Assembly (NCBI GenBank): GCA_012026795.1
Contig: VEPM01000020.1
Span: forward strand, 1 to 64,000
DNA length: 64,000 bases
Direction: 5' to 3'
Source: Candidatus Methanoperedens sp.
GTDB lineage: Archaea > Halobacteriota > Methanosarcinia > Methanosarcinales > Methanoperedenaceae
Of the stretch, positions 1 to 7,412 are shown one piece after another (position 1 is the stretch's first letter; every line of letters starts with the position of its first letter). A model generated the notes under the pieces. It made no database searches. It was not told where the DNA came from and saw only the letters and a list, made by a program, of their open reading frames with translations. A program made the translations under genes and the position numbers.

Positions 1-377
1 GTTAGTTTCTCCATTGTGTTCTTATCCTAACAGATTGTTTGATTTAGACTGTCAAATTTCTCCATATTGTCCTGAGGGCTTTATACCCCAGCATTACTAC
101 CGACGCATACCCCAGTAGGATTACCCCAAACGGAAGGGGCAGCACGAGGCAATTTATGATGTAACTTCTTGTCACAAAGGATTTACAGGATCTACAGGAT
201 GGAAACTAATCCTGTCCATCCTGTAAATCCTGTCCCGAATTAATGTTCAGATATGCTCTGAGAGCTTGTCTGAATATTTTTTATTAACTGGAAGCTATGA
301 ATTGTTCTGTTTTAATATTTAGGAAAGCATTAAATATTAACGATGTGTTTTAAAACATCATAGAAGGAGATTTTTGA
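1..377. other. Gene-free left edge with one long inverted repeat
   Basis: No convincing gene is seen in this stretch. Positions 70-140 contain three loosely similar short stretches built on ATACCCC or TTACCCC. Positions 179-230 hold a long imperfect inverted repeat listed separately. A good Shine-Dalgarno (GGAG at 366-369) lies just before the TTG start of the next gene at 378. Confidence 0.6.
179..230. repeat. Long imperfect inverted repeat (REP-like)
   Basis: Arms 179-200 and 209-230 are reverse complements at 20 of 22 positions, with an 8-nt loop. The arms are themselves built from the repeating unit ACAGGAT. Repeats of the type 'CAGGATTTACAGGAT' are common interspersed palindromes in many prokaryotic genomes, so this is probably one copy of a dispersed element rather than a local regulatory site. 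No gene ends immediately before it in the window. Confidence 0.7.
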
Positions 378-1373
378 TTGGAAGAAAAAAGTGGAAAATC
401 CCATAGTTTTGAAGAAATTACTCTGGCAATAACAATACTAACTGGATTGTCATTTTTTTTATTTAAAATAGCTGATTATTTTAACAATAATATTGTTAGA
501 TATAGTCCAGACCTGCAACTAATGATTGGTTTTTTAGTGATAGGATTATTAATTGAGATGACGATAATATCTTCATTTTTAATATTAAAAGGACATGCAA
601 TATCTTTAGGAAAGAAAGAAGAATGTTCAATATATGGAACTAACTGGACGAAATGGCTGTTTAAATTATTTTTTAAAGGCTTAATCGGATTATCTGCCTT
701 TTCATTTGCATTAGTACTTGTGATAGTTTTAAACAATGTATATAAAAATATCACTATACCTATTATAAATTATAATATTAGTACCATTATAACGTCTATT
801 ATAATTATTTTTATTCTATACCGACTATCAATTTCAATTGGTCTCAAAGGAAAAATTTGGAGTTCGATAAAGAAATTTTTTTATCTTTTTAAAGAATCAA
901 AACATAAGGTACTCCTCTCAATAGTCTTTGTACTGTATACGATAGCTCCCATATATGTGTTAATGGGCTCTTATTCGATAGATGTTTTTCCACAATCAAA
1001 CGTAAATGATGATATTCTAACATTTACAGTAAAAGAAACTGGACTACCTTATAACAATATTTATATATACCTATATAAACTCAATTCCAGTAGTGACTTT
1101 TTTTGGTTGGTCGATAATGTTACAATAAATAACACTAAAGAAGCTTTATCGAACAGGACATTCATGCTCGGAAAAAATTATGATGGTGTATGGTACTTAA
1201 ACATTAATACATCAAAATTACAACATGGAAATTACCTGTTACATGCCGAAATAACAGATGATTTATTCAAAAGATTCTTAGGAGTAGGGATTTCTAAAAA
1301 ACAAGATGATAAACTGTTCTATATTCCACCAAATGGCGTAAATAACTCTGTTAACTCTACACGAGCATCATAA
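378..1373 (+). CDS. Orphan polytopic membrane protein with extracytoplasmic tail
   Basis: I do not recognise this 331-residue protein. It shows about five hydrophobic helices (roughly residues 13-35, 47-70, 93-121, 129-153 and 177-201). A polar C-terminal domain of about 130 residues follows, with several N-x-S/T sites, as expected for a tail exposed outside the membrane. The TTG start at 378 is supported by GGAG eight bases upstream. The gene is strikingly AT-rich, with long runs of ATA, TTA and AAT codons, unlike the genes that follow, which suggests recent acquisition. It stands alone: the next gene is on the opposite strand. Function unknown. Confidence 0.75.
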   Translation: MEEKSGKSHSFEEITLAITILTGLSFFLFKIADYFNNNIVRYSPDLQLMIGFLVIGLLIEMTIISSFLILKGHAISLGKKEECSIYGTNWTKWLFKLFFKGLIGLSAFSFALVLVIVLNNVYKNITIPIINYNISTIITSIIIIFILYRLSISIGLKGKIWSSIKKFFYLFKESKHKVLLSIVFVLYTIAPIYVLMGSYSIDVFPQSNVNDDILTFTVKETGLPYNNIYIYLYKLNSSSDFFWLVDNVTINNTKEALSNRTFMLGKNYDGVWYLNINTSKLQHGNYLLHAEITDDLFKRFLGVGISKKQDDKLFYIPPNGVNNSVNSTRAS

Positions 1374-1455
1374 TGTTTCCGGTTCATTATAATAGGTCTC
1401 TATTTACTATACATCAAATTTTCAGACAAGCTTTGAGACAAGAAAAATAATACTT

Positions 1456-1478
1456 GCCTGACCTATCCGGTTACAGGC
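1456..1478. terminator. Weak hairpin between convergent genes
   Basis: GCCTG at 1456-1460 can pair with CAGGC at 1474-1478. T-rich sequence follows on the plus strand. It sits between the convergent ends of the membrane protein gene and the reductase gene and could end transcription of the former. The stem is only 5 bp. Confidence 0.3.
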
Positions 1479-1537
1479 CGACTTTTCCATCAAGACTTCC
1501 TTTTTGCTATTTAGCTATCCTCTATTTTATATTACTT

Positions 1538-2275
1538 TTATATTACCAATCCGCCATCCACAGAAAGCACCGCTCCGTTTACAAAATTCGCATCATCCGA
1601 AGCAAGGTATAAATATGCATTCGCAATATCTTTTGGTTCACCAAGCCTTTTTAACGGTGTTTTCTCTTTCATCATGTCAAGGATCTTTTCAGGCACAGCC
1701 GATGTCATGGGAGTTGCAATAAATCCGGGGGCAACTGCATTTACCCGTATCCCTTTTTTTCCAAGTTCCTTTGCCAGGGTCTTTGTCATGCCAATCAAAC
1801 CTGCTTTGGTTGCAGCATAATTGACCTGGCCGACATTGCCGTTTAATCCTACTATTGAGGATGTATTGATGATTACACCGGATCCCTGGTTCATCATGAC
1901 TTCAACAACAGCCTGGATACAGTTGAATACTCCTTTAAGATTGATGTCAATAACCTTATCCCATTGTTGCTCTGTCATTTTTGATACGAAAGCATCCTGG
2001 ACAATTCCTGCATTATTTATTAAAATGTCTATCCTGCCGTATTTTTCGAGAGTGGCTTTAGCCATCTGTTGTGTTTGTTCCCTGTCGGATACATCAAGTT
2101 TAACAAAAAACCCCTCTCCATTTTCCCTGATCCGGGCAGCAGTTTCTTCGCCACCTTTTTCATTGACATCGGCAACTACTACTTTTGCGCCTTCCTTTGC
2201 GAACAGGAGCGCGGTCTCTTTACCAATGCCGCTCCCTGCTCCTGTGATAATTACAACTTTATTTTCAAGTTTCAT
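1538..2275 (-). CDS. fabG: Short-chain dehydrogenase, 3-oxoacyl-ACP / acetoacetyl-CoA reductase type
   Basis: A 245-residue classical SDR, the normal length of FabG/PhaB. Visible motifs are the Rossmann glycine motif TGAGSGIG (residues 11-18), NNAG (87-90) and the catalytic set Ser140, Tyr153 and Lys157 (YAATK). It should reduce a 3-oxoacyl thioester with NAD(P)H. Archaea lack bacterial-type fatty acid synthesis, so an acetoacetyl-CoA reductase role in polyhydroxyalkanoate synthesis is a reasonable inference, especially if the organism is Methanoperedens-like, but no phaA/phaC is in the window. The ATG at 2275 has AGAGGTG upstream. It is divergent from the small membrane protein genes at 2428. 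Confidence 0.85.
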   Translation of the reverse strand: MKLENKVVIITGAGSGIGKETALLFAKEGAKVVVADVNEKGGEETAARIRENGEGFFVKLDVSDREQTQQMAKATLEKYGRIDILINNAGIVQDAFVSKMTEQQWDKVIDINLKGVFNCIQAVVEVMMNQGSGVIINTSSIVGLNGNVGQVNYAATKAGLIGMTKTLAKELGKKGIRVNAVAPGFIATPMTSAVPEKILDMMKEKTPLKRLGEPKDIANAYLYLASDDANFVNGAVLSVDGGLVI

Positions 2276-2427
2276 TTGTATTCACCTCTGAATCGCGGTT
2301 CTTTCTACTATATCCTGCTGTTATTGTGGGAAATATATATATAGCCAGGGCATCCGTTACATAATCATAAAATTAAGCAAAAAGATTATATACAGTGAGT
2401 ACAAATATATCATTGGAGGTTAGTTGT

Positions 2428-2580
2428 ATGGACTTATTAACGACAATAGTTGTAATTTTGTTGCTGCTGTGGCTGTTGGGATTTGGGTTCGGTTTTCTTG
2501 GTAGCTTAATCCATATATTGCTGGTGGCTGCTATTATTGTAATACTGATAAGAATCATCCAGGGACGCAATCCGGTATAA
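2428..2580 (+). CDS. Small hydrophobic protein, lmo0937-like family
   Basis: A 50-residue protein, almost all hydrophobic, with two helices around a central glycine-phenylalanine turn and a charged tail ending RIIQGRNPV. This pattern (WLLGFG then HILLV.A then IRIIQG) is that of the lmo0937/DUF5670 family of tiny membrane proteins. The ATG at 2428 is chosen over an upstream ATG because GGAGG (2415-2419) lies eight bases before it. First gene of a likely operon with the DUF883-like genes that follow. Confidence 0.8.
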   Translation: MDLLTTIVVILLLLWLLGFGFGFLGSLIHILLVAAIIVILIRIIQGRNPV

Positions 2581-2601
2581 TATTCGTTGGGAGGTTAATT
2601 T

Positions 2602-2838
2602 ATGCAAGAAGAACAACAAGGACAAGAAGAAATAAAAGATATAAAACATCAGCTCGCTGAGCTGACTGCCAAATATGAAGACAAATATAATGAACTATCT
2701 GAATCAATAGGGAAAAAGGTCATGGAGAAAAAAGAATCTGCTGAAGCAAAAGTTAATGAAAATCCTCTTGCTTATATGGCAGGGGCATTCGTGGGCGGGG
2801 CTCTCGTAGGTTATCTGCTCGGCAGGGGAAAAGACTAG
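2602..2838 (+). CDS. DUF883/YqjD-like membrane-anchored coiled-coil protein (copy 1)
   Basis: A 78-residue protein. A charged helical region (residues 1-50) likely to form a coiled coil is followed by NPLAYMAGAFVGGALVGYLLGRGK, a glycine-zipper single transmembrane segment. This is the layout of the YqjD/ElaB/DUF883 family, whose bacterial members are tail-anchored inner-membrane proteins that bind ribosomes in stationary phase. Its stop TAG shares one base with the next gene's GTG start. A paralogue lies at 3140. The bacterial role may not carry over to this archaeon. Confidence 0.75.
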   Translation: MQEEQQGQEEIKDIKHQLAELTAKYEDKYNELSESIGKKVMEKKESAEAKVNENPLAYMAGAFVGGALVGYLLGRGKD

Positions 2839-3122
2839 TGCAGCAAAGCATAACGGATTTTCTTTCCGGCCTTTCAAACTCGATAAGCCAGGGACTTATC
2901 GATCATGGTGGAATCGGCAATTCCATAGAAGAAGGCATAAAGAAATCCAAAAAAAAGTTATTTTTTACCGGGGTTGCGATCTCACTTGCAGCCACGGGGT
3001 TTTTCCTGACCTTCTGGGGGATTGCATCTGCAATTGATGCAATGTTCACTATGCGGGGCCTTGGTTTTGTATTAACAGGTCTAATCGGGATACTTGCCGG
3101 GGCGCTTGTATATAAGAAATAG
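2838..3122 (+). CDS. Small two-helix membrane protein, YqjE/holin-III-like
   Basis: A 94-residue protein with a polar N-terminus (about 1-40) and two hydrophobic helices (about 42-65 and 70-91). It starts at GTG 2838, overlapping the preceding TAG by one base, so translational coupling is likely. The arrangement of a DUF883-like gene followed by a small two-helix protein mirrors the bacterial yqjD-yqjE pair. The family assignment is inference from layout and hydropathy; no catalytic motif exists. Confidence 0.65.
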   Translation: MQQSITDFLSGLSNSISQGLIDHGGIGNSIEEGIKKSKKKLFFTGVAISLAATGFFLTFWGIASAIDAMFTMRGLGFVLTGLIGILAGALVYKK

Positions 3123-3139
3123 AAAGAGAAGGTAATTTT

Positions 3140-3373
3140 ATGAAAGAATTAGAACTAAAAGAGATGAAGCGTGCAATCCGCGAACTGACCGCCAGATTTG
3201 ATGAACTGTCCAGATCAGTCGGAAAAATAATCAGGAAGCAACAAGAATTTACTGAAATGAAAGTTAATAAAAATCCCCTTGCTTATATGGCAGGAGCATT
3301 CGTGGGCGGGCTTATCGTGGGTCACCTGCTGGGCAGGGGAAAAGGTTCGTGCAGCAGACCGGATTTTTCATAA
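3140..3373 (+). CDS. DUF883/YqjD-like membrane-anchored coiled-coil protein (copy 2)
   Basis: A 77-residue paralogue of the gene at 2602. It has the same N-terminal charged helix with LTA(K/R)..(E/D)..ELS.S.GK, then VNxNPLAYMAGAFVGG and a LLGRGKG end. The C-terminus differs, ending in a short Cys- and Ser-containing tail. The start ATG 3140 follows GAGAAGG. It closes the small-protein cluster; the flavoprotein gene follows after nine bases. Confidence 0.75.
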   Translation: MKELELKEMKRAIRELTARFDELSRSVGKIIRKQQEFTEMKVNKNPLAYMAGAFVGGLIVGHLLGRGKGSCSRPDFS

Positions 3374-3382
3374 CACCCACGT

Positions 3383-4774
3383 ATGGAAAGATATGATCTG
3401 ATCATCCTGGGCAGCGGCACTGCTGCTTTTGGGGCAGCGATAAAGGCTGTGGAGCTTGGAGCAAAGGTAGCGATGATCGAGAAAGGCACGATCGGCGGTA
3501 CATGCGTCAATGTTGGTTGCATGCCAACCAAGCACCTTTTGCTCGTGGGAGAGCTCAATTACTACGGGAATCATGGTCATACAGGGCTGGATGTCAGTAC
3601 CACCATTGACTTTGCGGGAATAATAAATGAAAAAAGAGAGATCATTGAATGTTTGAGGAATAACAGGTATATCAATGTTATCGACTCACTGGATATAACC
3701 CTGGTAAGAGGGAGGGCTGCTTTTGTTTCAAATAACGAAATAAAAGTGAACGGAAAGATTTTTCAGGCGGAAAAGTTCATCATAGCCACAGGCTCTTCAC
3801 CGAACATTATTCCTGTAGAAGGAATTGAAAAGGTTGATTATCTCACCAATGTCGAAGCTATGGAGTTATCTGAACGTCCGGAATCAATGGTTATACTGGG
3901 CGGAAGGTCTGTTGGTCTGGAATTTGCCCAGATGTTTGCGCATTTCGGGACTAAAGTAACAGTATTGCAGAGAAATCCAAGGATAATACCCCGGGAAGAA
4001 GGTATAATCTCGGACTATCTCAAAGATTATCTTGAAGAAGAGGGAATAAATATACAAACAAATACAAGTTTAAAAAGCGTCAGGCAAGAGAAGGGCAGCA
4101 TCGTGGTTACTGCTCTTTCTGGAAAAGATAACAGGGAATTCAAAGCTGAAAAACTCCTGGTAGCAACAGGAAGGATACCCAATACTAAAAGCCTGGGTCT
4201 GGAAAAAGCAGGTGTCGCCGTTGGGAAGAATGGCGCAGTAATCGTGGATGATGAGATGAAGACTTCTGCAATCAACATCTGGGCAGCAGGTGATGTCACA
4301 GGCGAACCCATGCTTGTGACTGCGGCTGGCAGGGGAGGCTCAATTGCTGCCCAGAATGCTATCGCAGGTAAAGGAAGAATGATAGACTTAAAATCTATGC
4401 CTCATGCTATATTCACCAATCCCCAGGTAGCAAGCGTTGGCCTGACAGAAAAGGGGGCGCAGGAGAAAGGCATACAATGCAGTTGCAGCACAATTCCGAT
4501 GGAACTTGTACCTAAAGCGATCCTGGCAAAAGATACACGCGGACTTATAAAAATGGTTATCGATGAAAGAACAGAGCGCGTTCTTGGAGTCCATATACTG
4601 GCTTCGCTTGCAGCAGACATGATCCATGAAGGAGTGCTTGCTGTGAAATATGGGATGACTATTGATGATATTATGGATACTGTGCACGTTTTTCCAACAA
4701 TGACCGAAGCAGTAAGACTTGTTGCAAAATCTTTTAGAAAGGACATCAGCAAGATCAGCAGCTGCGCGCAGTAG
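3383..4774 (+). CDS. MerA/dihydrolipoamide dehydrogenase-like flavoprotein disulfide reductase
   Basis: A 463-residue class I pyridine nucleotide-disulfide oxidoreductase. It has an N-terminal FAD motif GSGTAAFG (residues 10-17), a redox-active pair Cys41/Cys46 in GGTCVNVGC, a central NAD(P)H-binding motif GGRSVGLEFAQ, the second FAD motif IWAAGDVTG and a dimerisation domain with HVFPTMTEAVRL. The sequence is closest in style to mercuric reductases, including Cys-Val-Asn-Val-Gly-Cys. There is no N-terminal NmerA domain. The tail ends SSCAQ with a single cysteine (Cys461) where true MerA has a vicinal Cys-Cys pair that hands Hg(II) to the active site. So Hg(II) reduction is doubtful, and another disulfide or metal substrate is possible. 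No merR or merP lies nearby. Confidence 0.8.
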   Translation: MERYDLIILGSGTAAFGAAIKAVELGAKVAMIEKGTIGGTCVNVGCMPTKHLLLVGELNYYGNHGHTGLDVSTTIDFAGIINEKREIIECLRNNRYINVIDSLDITLVRGRAAFVSNNEIKVNGKIFQAEKFIIATGSSPNIIPVEGIEKVDYLTNVEAMELSERPESMVILGGRSVGLEFAQMFAHFGTKVTVLQRNPRIIPREEGIISDYLKDYLEEEGINIQTNTSLKSVRQEKGSIVVTALSGKDNREFKAEKLLVATGRIPNTKSLGLEKAGVAVGKNGAVIVDDEMKTSAINIWAAGDVTGEPMLVTAAGRGGSIAAQNAIAGKGRMIDLKSMPHAIFTNPQVASVGLTEKGAQEKGIQCSCSTIPMELVPKAILAKDTRGLIKMVIDERTERVLGVHILASLAADMIHEGVLAVKYGMTIDDIMDTVHVFPTMTEAVRLVAKSFRKDISKISSCAQ

Positions 4775-4847
4775 CAGGCTGGGAATTGGTATCATCGAAA
4801 ATATATGGCCGCCATGTATAAATAAGACCATATTATTGATAATAACC

Positions 4848-4920
4848 TATCGAAAGTGAAAATCCAATTCATAATCGCGATATATTGAAAGTAGGAAACC
4901 TAATTTATAATCACGACATA
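4848..4920. repeat. Two imperfect direct repeats upstream of the kaiC-like operon
   Basis: Units 4848-4882 and 4883-4920 share the frame TAT(C/T)GAAAGT..AA.C.AATT.ATAATC.CGA.ATA. They lie head to tail, ending two bases before the first possible ATG at 4922. Such paired sites directly before a gene are typical of regulator binding. The function is inferred. Confidence 0.55.
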
Positions 4921-4957
4921 CATGGAAGCAGAAATTATTGTGAATGGGAGCCAGCCA

Positions 4958-6715
4958 ATGACTAAAGAAAAAATTAATGTAAAGCTCATGCAGAACCTGC
5001 CAAAATGCCAGACAGGGATCAGGGGACTTGATGAAATAACTGATGGGGGATTACCAAAAGGGCGTCCATCTCTGGTATGCGGCAGTGCAGGATGCGGTAA
5101 AACATTGTTAGCGATGGAATTTCTTGTTCGCGGCGCAGTTCAATATAACGAACCCGGCATCTTCATGTCATTTGAGGAATCCCCTGAAGAACTTGCTCAG
5201 AATGTTGCATCTTTAGGGTTTGACCTGAACGACCTTGCAGCAAGGAAAAAGATATATCTTGACCACGTTCGCATCGAGCGAAGTGAAATCGAAGAGACAG
5301 GTGAATACGATCTCGAAGGGCTGTTCATCCGCCTCAATTACGCTATCGATTCAATCGGTGCAAAGCGGGTAGTGCTTGATACCATAGAATCGCTCTATGG
5401 CGGATTATCCAATGAGGGCATACTTCGCGCCGAGCTTCGAAGGTTATTCCGCTGGCTGAAAGAAAAAGGTGTTACTGCAATTGTTACAGGAGAAAGGGGC
5501 GAAGGTACCCTGACGCGGCACGGGCTGGAAGAATACGTCTCGGATTGCGTTATCCTTCTTGATAACAGGGTGGAAGGACAGATTACCACCCGGCGTTTGC
5601 GTGTCGTCAAATACCGCGGCTCAGTGCATGGCACAAACGAGTATCCATTCCTGATAGATGAAAAGGGGATTTCAGTGCTGCCTATTACATCAATCGGATT
5701 GCAGCACGATGTATCCACTGAACGGATATCTTCAGGCATCCCCCGCCTTGATACTATGCTCGCAGGAAAGGGATACTACCGCGGAAGCAGTATTCTCATT
5801 TCAGGTACGGCCGGGACAGGTAAAACAAGTGCTGCTGTCAGCTTTGTTGATGCCGCATGTAAGCGCAGTGAACGATGTCTCTATTTTGCATTTGAGGAAG
5901 CTCCGAACCAGATTATCCGCAATATGCGCTCAATAGGCATTGACCTTGAACCCTGGATAAAGAAAGGTCTTCTGGAAATTTACGCGGTGCGCCCCACGAT
6001 TTACGGCCTGGAAATGCATCTTGTAAAGATGGCAAAGATGATTGATGAATTTAAGCCGGGAGTCGTTGTCATCGATCCGATTACAAATTTAATCGCTATA
6101 GGTAGTGAAAATGAGGTAAAATCAATGCTGGCGCGTCTTGTTGATTACCTGAAAGGGAAACAGGTCACGGCTCTCTTTACGAACCTGTCGCACGCCGGAG
6201 TTTCTCTTGAAATGGCAGAGTTCGGTATCTCATCCCTGATGGATACGTGGGTTTTGCTGCGGGATATTGAGATCGGGGGTGAACGTAACCGCGGATTATA
6301 TATACTGAAGTCACGCGGCATGGCCCACTCCAACCAGATACGTGAATTCCTGTTGACCGATAAAGGTATAGACCTGGTAGATGTATATCTTGGTCCCTCA
6401 GGCGTGCTGACAGGTTCTGCGAGGGCCGCGGTTGAGGCACAGGACAAGATATCAGATCTTATGCGCAAAGAAGAAATTGAACTCAAAAAGCGTGAACTTG
6501 AGCGCCAGCGTAAAGCGATAGAAGTGCAAATCGCAGTACTTCGTACAGAGTTTGAAGGTAAGGAAGAAGAAGAAAAAATGCTTATCAAGAAAGAAAAACT
6601 GCAAGAAGAGACCCGGATAGAAGACCGCAAAGAAATGGCGCATATTCGCAAGGCGGATATTAATAAGGACGCAATGAGCCAACCGAAAAAAGCAGGCAGA
6701 AGGAATATCAAATGA
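4958..6715 (+). CDS. Double-domain KaiC-like ATPase with C-terminal coiled coil
   Basis: About 585 residues with two RecA-like KaiC domains. The first has Walker A GSAGCGKT and the second GTAGTGKT. Each is followed by a FMSFEE or YFAFEE strand and by DTIES or VIDPITN Walker B regions. After residue about 490 comes a highly charged helix ([19 protein letters not shown]) predicted as coiled coil, which cyanobacterial KaiC lacks. The start at 4958 is preferred because GGGAG lies seven bases upstream; ATG 4922 is in frame and also possible. Two kaiB genes follow (the first overlaps by four bases), then a hybrid kinase and a receiver. This points to a Kai-type signalling relay rather than DNA recombination. 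Substrate and output are unknown. Confidence 0.88.
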   Translation: MTKEKINVKLMQNLPKCQTGIRGLDEITDGGLPKGRPSLVCGSAGCGKTLLAMEFLVRGAVQYNEPGIFMSFEESPEELAQNVASLGFDLNDLAARKKIYLDHVRIERSEIEETGEYDLEGLFIRLNYAIDSIGAKRVVLDTIESLYGGLSNEGILRAELRRLFRWLKEKGVTAIVTGERGEGTLTRHGLEEYVSDCVILLDNRVEGQITTRRLRVVKYRGSVHGTNEYPFLIDEKGISVLPITSIGLQHDVSTERISSGIPRLDTMLAGKGYYRGSSILISGTAGTGKTSAAVSFVDAACKRSERCLYFAFEEAPNQIIRNMRSIGIDLEPWIKKGLLEIYAVRPTIYGLEMHLVKMAKMIDEFKPGVVVIDPITNLIAIGSENEVKSMLARLVDYLKGKQVTALFTNLSHAGVSLEMAEFGISSLMDTWVLLRDIEIGGERNRGLYILKSRGMAHSNQIREFLLTDKGIDLVDVYLGPSGVLTGSARAAVEAQDKISDLMRKEEIELKKRELERQRKAIEVQIAVLRTEFEGKEEEEKMLIKKEKLQEETRIEDRKEMAHIRKADINKDAMSQPKKAGRRNIK

Positions 6716-7020
6716 ATGATACAACCGAAACAGAACCTGAATCATGGGAACTCAGACTGTACGTAGCCGGACAGACGCCTAAATCGATAACAGCATTTAA
6801 CAATCTTAAAAAATTATGTGAAGAGCATCTTGCTGGCAAATACAAAATCGAGATAATCGACCTGCTGAAAAACCCGCAACTTGCGCAGGGCGACCAGATC
6901 TTTGCCATCCCCACCCTTGTGCGAAAACTTCCCCAGCCTTTGAAGAAGATCATCGGGGACCTATCAAATACAGAGCGTGTCCTCGTAGGACTTGACCTGC
7001 GCCCGCTCAGAGAAAAGTGA
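6712..7020 (+). CDS. kaiB: KaiB-like thioredoxin-fold protein (copy 1)
   Basis: A 102-residue protein. [32 protein letters not shown] and [20 protein letters not shown] are the hallmark strands of KaiB. The conserved P at the end of 'IPTL' and the LxxGLDLRP tail are present. In cyanobacteria KaiB binds the KaiC ring after refolding. Here it starts inside the kaiC-like stop codon (ATGA overlap), so the two are very probably co-translated partners. A second kaiB follows. Confidence 0.88.
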   Translation: MNDTTETEPESWELRLYVAGQTPKSITAFNNLKKLCEEHLAGKYKIEIIDLLKNPQLAQGDQIFAIPTLVRKLPQPLKKIIGDLSNTERVLVGLDLRPLREK

Positions 7021-7066
7021 AAATGGAACACATATACTTAAGAAGCTTACTGAATATCCAGGAATT

Positions 7067-7408
7067 ATGGACAATGAAGAGATAAAATATACACAAAAGG
7101 AATTTGAGGAATCAATTGAAAAATTGGGGGAGGAAAAATATATCCTGCGTTTATATATTACCGGCATTACTCCAAAATCCACAAGTGCTATCCTGAATGT
7201 AAAAAAAATATGCGAAGAAAATCTCAAAGGCCACTATGAACTTGAGGTAATCGATATATACCAGCAGCCTGTTCTTGCTAAAGATGAGCAGATAATCGCA
7301 GCGCCAACACTTATCAAGAAACTTCCTCTTCCTTTGAGGAGACTTATCGGTGATATGTCAGATAAAGAACGCATCCTTGTAGGGCTGGATTTGCGCCCCA
7401 AGAAATAA
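7067..7408 (+). CDS. kaiB: KaiB-like thioredoxin-fold protein (copy 2)
   Basis: A 113-residue paralogue of the preceding gene with a longer acidic N-terminus (MDNEEIKYTQKEFEES). The KaiB core is clear: [65 protein letters not shown] 7067 is chosen over an in-frame TTG that would overlap the first kaiB. Tandem kaiB paralogues next to one kaiC suggest either two conformational or binding variants, or one for the KaiC and one for the kinase downstream. Confidence 0.85.
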   Translation: MDNEEIKYTQKEFEESIEKLGEEKYILRLYITGITPKSTSAILNVKKICEENLKGHYELEVIDIYQQPVLAKDEQIIAAPTLIKKLPLPLRRLIGDMSDKERILVGLDLRPKK

Positions 7409-7412
7409 GAAT

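Noticed and set aside
1504-2344. Plus-strand frames opposite the reductase gene
   Set aside because: They mirror the codon pattern of the real minus-strand gene and have no family features.
3383-4774. Calling the flavoprotein a true dihydrolipoamide dehydrogenase
   Set aside because: The sequence style is MerA-like and no 2-oxoacid dehydrogenase genes are adjacent; the lipoate ligase 35 kb away is not sufficient support.
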